Below, one piece after another: positions 59,836 to 64,000 of a stretch of 64,000 nt of DNA (its first letter is position 1; each line of letters starts with the position of its first letter). Location: the NCBI GenBank assembly GCA_037044975.1, contig JBAOIL010000024.1, positions 62,001-126,000 on the forward strand, read 5' to 3'. The DNA comes from JADLHS01 sp020848635. Its GTDB lineage: Bacteria > Verrucomicrobiota > Verrucomicrobiia > Limisphaerales > JADLHS01. A program made the position numbers and the translations under genes. The notes under the pieces are model-generated. The model worked only from the letters and a program-made list of their open reading frames with translations, was not told the origin of the DNA and made no database searches.

Positions 59836-60654
59836 ATGCTCAAATCTAACCGCACGCCGCGACGTTTCGCCGTCCATCCTTCGCGCCGGGTTATTCTCCT
59901 CGCCGCCCTTTGGCTTGGCATCGCTTTGTCCACCACGGTATTGTTCGCGGCGGACCTGCCGCCGTCGGCGACCGGCGAGCCGTTGCGCGTGGGAGTCTCA
60001 CCGGTGTTTCCTCCAATGGTGTTCAAGCAGGGAAAGGACTTGGTTGGCGTGGAAGTGGACATGGCCCGGGTCTTGGGCAGCTATCTCGGGCGGCCGGTCG
60101 TTTTTGTGGAAGTGCCGTGGAAAGACCAGATCGAGGCGCTCAACAACAAGCGAACCGACATCATCATGTCCTCGATGTCCATTACCGAAGCGCGCCGATT
60201 TGTCCTCAGTTTTTCCCAACCCTATTTCGTGGTGGGCCAGATGGCCTTGGTTCGCCGGGAGAACAAGCACAAGTACTTATTAGGCTTTCCGCTGAACCTT
60301 AAAGCTCCCATTGCCGTCATCCCGGCGACGACGGGCGATTTTCTCATCCAGCGGGATTATCCCAAGACCAAACGTGTGAATTGCAAAGACGGCGCGGCTG
60401 GGGTCGAGGCACTCGTCCGGAAGAAGGCGGAACTGTTCTTTGCCGATTCCACCCTGATCTGGTATCTGGCCGGGATGCATGCCGCGGACGGGTTGACGGT
60501 CGCGCCGATGACGCTCTCGGAGGAACAACTGGCGTGGGGGGTGCGCAAGACCGACGACGCGCTGCTGGCGGCGGTCAACACGTTCATTACGCAGGCCCGT
60601 CAAAACGGTACCTTCTTGAAAGTGTTTCAACGTTGGACCTCGATTGGGAATTGA
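59836..60654 (+). CDS. Family 3 solute-binding protein, exported
   Basis: 272 residues from ATG at 59836; a longer start at 59740 would put 32 more residues before the signal segment (RRVILLAALWLGIALSTTVL). The SBP_bac_3 fold shows LRVGVSPVFPPMVFKQGKDL, VGVEVDMARVLGSYLGRPVV, RTDIIMSSMSITEARRFVLS and FADSTLIWYLAG. Such proteins bind amino acids or other small organic acids for ABC import or act as sensor inputs. No permease or ATPase gene is near, so it may function alone or with distant genes. Confidence 0.85.
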   Translation: MLKSNRTPRRFAVHPSRRVILLAALWLGIALSTTVLFAADLPPSATGEPLRVGVSPVFPPMVFKQGKDLVGVEVDMARVLGSYLGRPVVFVEVPWKDQIEALNNKRTDIIMSSMSITEARRFVLSFSQPYFVVGQMALVRRENKHKYLLGFPLNLKAPIAVIPATTGDFLIQRDYPKTKRVNCKDGAAGVEALVRKKAELFFADSTLIWYLAGMHAADGLTVAPMTLSEEQLAWGVRKTDDALLAAVNTFITQARQNGTFLKVFQRWTSIGN

Positions 60655-60794
60655 ATCCCGGTTGGAGTGGTTCAAACGAACCGACCGAAATACCGAAGTT
60701 GGCCCGCATCTGGAGCTTGATTTGCGGGCGAAGGTGACTGGCGCGTTCGTTCAACACCTGAGCGCCATCCTGTTAGAAGAATTGAGATCAAATT

Positions 60795-61334
60795 ATGAAA
60801 ACCATCTGCTTCCGACTGGTTGAGCGTCGGCTACTGCCCGATCGGTCCTGGAGTCAATTTCGCCAACGGGACTGGCGGCGCGGCCTGCTGTCGGGCGGAA
60901 TCGCCATCCTCGGCGCGGCATTCTTCGCGGGTTGCGCGACGAGCAAGCCGGCTTCGGCCAGCTTTGCCTCGGTTGTGATCCCCAGCCAGAGTGTGGAGAA
61001 AATCCAGAGCACCACCCTGCTGGTGTTCCAGGAAGCAGGTTTCAAATCCAGGAGCGAACCCGGCGGGGCGATGGTCTTTGAGAAGGAAGGTTCACGCGGG
61101 GATCAAATTGTTTATGGTGATCTGGGCGGGGCCGCTTATGGTGGGGCGGTCACCGTCCGGGTGCGGGCGGAAATCGTGGATTTGATCGGTCAGGACGCGC
61201 ACCGGCTGCAATGCACGGCCTATATTGTCAACCATGCGGGGGACGGCGTCTTCGAGGACAAACAGCGATTGGCCAATTTCCGCCGCGGACCCTACCAGAA
61301 ACTCCTGGACGAAGTGGCGGGCAAGCTCAAATGA
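60795..61334 (+). CDS. Hypothetical lipoprotein
   Basis: 179 residues. A long basic N-terminus precedes a lipobox (GIAILGAAFFAGC ATSKPAS, Cys at about residue 47). The mature part is a small alpha/beta domain (EKIQSTTLLVFQEAGFKSRS, then GGAVTVRVRAEIVDLIGQDA and HRLQCTAYIVNHAGDG). It resembles conserved lipoproteins of unknown function that often sit beside osmotic-stress genes. The start could be later than annotated. Confidence 0.65.
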   Translation: MKTICFRLVERRLLPDRSWSQFRQRDWRRGLLSGGIAILGAAFFAGCATSKPASASFASVVIPSQSVEKIQSTTLLVFQEAGFKSRSEPGGAMVFEKEGSRGDQIVYGDLGGAAYGGAVTVRVRAEIVDLIGQDAHRLQCTAYIVNHAGDGVFEDKQRLANFRRGPYQKLLDEVAGKLK

Positions 61335-61540
61335 GCCGTGGGTGGTGGTGGCTTTGAAGCCCCAAGGATCAACCTGCGGGGGACTGATACGGCCCGTCGG
61401 GAAGGGGCAATAAACTTGTCAGACCGGCCATTTGCGGCTAACACTGGCGCATGGGTGATTCGCACGGCCGGGCCTCCAGAGACCGTCGGAACGTAGCAAC
61501 AACTATTGCCGTCATAGCCAGCTGTCTTTAAAAGTAAGCC

Positions 61541-62206
61541 ATGAACCACATCTGCAAATCGCTTCCTATCCTGACGGGCCTCGCGACCGCTGCGCTCTCC
61601 GTGCTGTTGAGCGCGGGTTGCGCCACCTCCGGTCATGAAAAGGCCAATCAAACGGCCGTTCATATCCAGACCGCCGCGAATAACATCGCCGGCCTCCCGG
61701 CCGAGATTGACGCGACCCTGACCTCCTTGAGCAACCTTGTGTACCATCCGCAAGCGGACCTGCGTCCGCAGTACAAGGAGTTTGTCTTCAATCTCGCGGT
61801 GGTGGAGGACGCCGGAAAGGAAATCGTGGACGCCCGCCTTGAACTGGGGCAGCAGGGCAAGGCTTATTTTGCCGAATGGGACGCCCAACTCGCCCTGATC
61901 AAGAATGAAGCCATCAAGGCGCGCAGCCAGAGCCGGAAGAATGAGGTCGCCCTGCAATTGCAGGCGATCAAGAAGAGCTACGCCGAAGCCGAGGTGGTAT
62001 ACCGGCCGTTCCTTTCCGGCCTCAAGGACGTGCAAAAATATCTCTCGGTGGACCTCACTCCGGGCGGCTTGGCCGCCATCCAGGACACCGTGGCCAAGAC
62101 GGTCGCGGCGGCGGGGCCGCTCAATACTTCGCTCGTCCAACTGGCCGATGACTTCAAGGCGATGGGGCTGGCCCTGTCTTCGGTCACTCCGGCAAAAGCG
62201 AAATAG
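61541..62206 (+). CDS. DUF2959-like lipoprotein
   Basis: 221 residues. Lipobox signal (LATAALSVLLSAGCATSG) is followed by an almost fully alpha-helical mature protein: KANQTAVHIQTAANNIAGLP, RKNEVALQLQAIKKSYAEAE and LDLTP-like segment SVDLTPGGLAAIQDTVAKTV. The layout matches DUF2959 proteins: coiled-coil exported lipoproteins of unknown role. It stands 206 bases after the previous lipoprotein gene, and both are on the same strand. Confidence 0.7.
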   Translation: MNHICKSLPILTGLATAALSVLLSAGCATSGHEKANQTAVHIQTAANNIAGLPAEIDATLTSLSNLVYHPQADLRPQYKEFVFNLAVVEDAGKEIVDARLELGQQGKAYFAEWDAQLALIKNEAIKARSQSRKNEVALQLQAIKKSYAEAEVVYRPFLSGLKDVQKYLSVDLTPGGLAAIQDTVAKTVAAAGPLNTSLVQLADDFKAMGLALSSVTPAKAK

Positions 62207-62305
62207 TCGGCGACCGTTCGCTCGTTGCGGGGCCGAGCCCGGTTTGGCCAGCCAGCGCGACCCGGGCCTGTATGCTCAAAACCTAAACTCAGGCATTCGA
62301 TAATT

Positions 62306-62719
62306 ATGAAATGTCCCGCTTGCAAAGGGCCGCTACGCGAAAAGGGCGCGGGTGGCATGACCCTCGATATTTGTTACGGTGGCTGTGGTGGCATTTGGTT
62401 TGATCCCACCGAATTGGAGCGCGTGGACGCCCGCGCCGCCACCAGCCTCCACACGGTCTGGCAAGCCCCGCACAAGCCGGTGGTCCTCACCGAGCCTCGG
62501 CGGTGTCCGCGCTGCCCAGAACAGGTGCTTGATCGTCGGTGGTTTTCCGCCGCGGAAAAAGTCGAGATTGACCAATGCCCCAAGTGTGGCGGTCTTTGGC
62601 TCGATGCTGGCGAGTTCACCCGCATTTACGAAGAGATCAAAGTCGCCAAGGTATCGCCGCCCGGCTGGGCGGTCGCCGTGGCGCAAGCCGCGGCGGTGAT
62701 CAAATTGAAATCACCTTGA
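62306..62719 (+). CDS. Double zinc-ribbon (zf-TFIIB) protein
   Basis: 137 residues from ATG at 62306. Two zinc-ribbon units: CPACKGPLREK with CYGGCGGIWFDPTELERVD (residues about 3-43), and CPRCPEQVL with QCPKCGGLWLDAGEFTRIY (about 71-110). The pattern 'CPxC...CGGxWLD' is that of zf-TFIIB family proteins in bacteria. The first unit has one extra residue between the second cysteine pair (CYGGC), an unusual spacing. Function is unknown, perhaps nucleic-acid or protein binding. It is cytoplasmic. Confidence 0.85.
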   Translation: MKCPACKGPLREKGAGGMTLDICYGGCGGIWFDPTELERVDARAATSLHTVWQAPHKPVVLTEPRRCPRCPEQVLDRRWFSAAEKVEIDQCPKCGGLWLDAGEFTRIYEEIKVAKVSPPGWAVAVAQAAAVIKLKSP

Positions 62720-62950
62720 GGCTGGACGGAACCCGGAGCCGCAGGGTTCATGGGTTTCCCAACTGCGCGGGGCCGATTTGCCGGGGTAGCGCCGGGTGTA
62801 GGTGCTGGCGACTTGAGCAGGCCCACTACCGCGGACTCGATCATACGGGCATCCGGAACTGTTTGATTTTTGTGTTTCCCGGCGGTCATCGGTTCAACCC
62901 GATTTTGTGAGTAGCCATGGGACCGATTCCTCGCAATACTGTCGCCCGAG

Positions 62951-64000
62951 ATGAATGACCGTTCCACCCTGACCGGCGCCGTCACACCTTGGTGGCGCGA
63001 TTTGACCCCTTATCATTGGTTCGTTTTCGGAATGGCGACGCTCGCGTGGCTGTTCGATTGCCTGGATCAGCAATTATTCCTGCTCGGTCGCAATGGCGCG
63101 ATGAAGGCGCTGTTGCCCCCCGGAGCGGATTTGAAACTTTACGGCGGTTATGCGACCGCGATTTTCGTAGCCGGTTGGGCGACGGGCGGACTGATCTTCG
63201 GCGCGGTGGGCGACCGGATCGGGCGGGCGAAAACGCTCACCCTGACGGTGCTGCTGTATTCGGTTTGCACCGGGTTGTCGGCGTTCTCGAAGGGGTGGGT
63301 GGATTTCGCAGCGTACCGGTTCGTCACGGGGCTGGGGGTCGGCGGCGTATTTGGGCTGGCGGTGGCCCTGGTGGCGGACGGATTGCCGGAGCGGTCGCGC
63401 ACAGGCGCGCTGGGCACGCTGCAGGCTTTGTCGGCGGTGGGCAACATCACCGCGGCGAGTATTGCCATCTTTCTCGGCTCCCTGGAGGGTAAAGCCATCC
63501 CTTCGGGCATGGCGTGGAAATACATGTTCATCATCGGGGCGCTGCCCGCCTTCTTGTGTGTGTTCCTGCAAATGCGACTTAAAGAGCCGGAGAAATGGGT
63601 GCAGGCGCGGGCGGCTGGCCGATTGACAGGTGCGAAGTTTGGTTCCTACCGGTCGCTCTTCGGGGAGGCGCGGTGGCGCAAGTCGGCGCTGGTCGGCATG
63701 TTGCTCTGCGTGGCGGGCGTGGTGGGGTTGTGGGGCATCGGGTTCTTCAGCCCGGAACTGGTGGGCGATGTCATCGAGCGCTCGCTCAAGCAGGCGGGCG
63801 TGGCACCGGAAAAGTTCGCCGCGGAAAAAACCAAATGGATCGGGGTGAACATGATGGTGCAAAACATCGGCTCCTTCTTTGGAATGCTGCTGTTCACCCG
63901 CGCGGCCCAGCGCTGGGGCCGCAAACCGGCCTTCGCAGTGGGCTATGTCTGCGCCTTCGTGACCACCATCGGTTACTTCCAACTCTTCAACAGCCGCAGC
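62951..64000 (+). CDS. MFS transporter (cut by the right edge)
   Basis: 350 codons visible with an open frame to the end of the window. N-terminal helices (YHWFVFGMATLAWLFDCLDQ) are followed by motif A in the 2-3 loop, GDRIGRAKTLTLTVLLYSV, and by FVTGLGVGGVFGLAVALVAD. These features agree with MFS sugar or aromatic-acid/H+ symporters. A later SPELVGDVIERSLKQAGVAP loop contains a long insertion. Specificity cannot be assigned. The gene is truncated only by the window edge. Confidence 0.88.
   Translation, partial: MNDRSTLTGAVTPWWRDLTPYHWFVFGMATLAWLFDCLDQQLFLLGRNGAMKALLPPGADLKLYGGYATAIFVAGWATGGLIFGAVGDRIGRAKTLTLTVLLYSVCTGLSAFSKGWVDFAAYRFVTGLGVGGVFGLAVALVADGLPERSRTGALGTLQALSAVGNITAASIAIFLGSLEGKAIPSGMAWKYMFIIGALPAFLCVFLQMRLKEPEKWVQARAAGRLTGAKFGSYRSLFGEARWRKSALVGMLLCVAGVVGLWGIGFFSPELVGDVIERSLKQAGVAPEKFAAEKTKWIGVNMMVQNIGSFFGMLLFTRAAQRWGRKPAFAVGYVCAFVTTIGYFQLFNSRS

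Noticed and set aside
62720..62950. Possible tRNA-like segment with GGTTCAAC
   Set aside because: Acceptor and anticodon stems could not be paired; no complete cloverleaf was found.
1..64000. CRISPR arrays, prophage genes, rRNA, tRNA and strong rho-independent terminators
   Set aside because: No regularly spaced repeats, phage structural genes, RNA genes, or stem-loops followed by T-runs were recognised anywhere in the window.

Overview
The window is about 60% G+C, densely coded and uses both strands. Its gene content points to a Verrucomicrobiota bacterium of the Pedosphaera/Limisphaerales type: many secreted glycoside hydrolases without SusC/SusD, a Tat-exported Gfo/Idh/MocA oxidoreductase, secreted HEAT and FG-GAP proteins, a DUF1680-SGNH fusion, and small YHYH and IPT/TIG exported proteins. 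This placement is inferred from protein families; there is no rRNA or tRNA in the window to confirm it.

Region 1 (about 0.1-25 kb) is a carbohydrate-degradation region. It holds a PQQ-like beta-propeller protein, a GH43/GH32-like propeller hydrolase, a GH29-like plus GHL6-like double hydrolase, an NPCBM-GH36 alpha-galactosidase, a small cytochrome c, a helical lipoprotein, a GH106-like rhamnosidase, a GIY-YIG-like protein, a HEAT-repeat protein, an ABM monooxygenase, an iron-type alcohol dehydrogenase, a GH127 (DUF1680)-SGNH protein and a propeller plus alpha-barrel protein. The predicted substrates (fucose, galactose, rhamnose, arabinose, acetyl esters) fit plant or algal side-chain polysaccharides.

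Region 2 (25-27.5 kb) has an exported NUC1-type nuclease with an IPT/TIG domain, next to a membrane-anchored YHYH protein. A decayed copy of that protein's tail lies at 18.4 kb, and a decayed ISAs1-family transposase lies at 27.1-27.4 kb. Region 3 (27.5-36.3 kb) joins an oxidoreductase, a large HEAT/FG-GAP secreted protein, a GH172-like (DUF2961) protein, and a ribose-type ABC permease and binding protein. No ATPase gene is visible.

Region 4 (36.7-49 kb) is mostly housekeeping: a single-domain response regulator, signal peptidase I, ComB, an 8-oxoguanine-type glycosylase, a PAP2-GT39 fusion, a MurG/MGDG-type glycosyltransferase, an RluA-type pseudouridine synthase, a SET-domain protein, PurN, long-form HisG, a group III-like phosphofructokinase and an alpha/beta hydrolase lipoprotein. 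Region 5 (49.2-64 kb) is a same-strand run of ion and stress genes: a VIT1/CCC1-like protein, an exported barrel-like protein, CPA1, CPA2 and ChaA-type antiporters, a DUF1254 lipoprotein, an internally deleted amidohydrolase, a GlsB/YeaQ-like protein, aquaporin Z, a solute-binding protein, two lipoproteins, a zinc-ribbon protein and an MFS transporter cut by the right edge.

An important caveat is that twelve genes are broken by about eighteen frameshifts, and sixteen of these are net +1. That bias looks more like systematic sequence error than biology, so I join the pieces into single genes and give the approximate break points.
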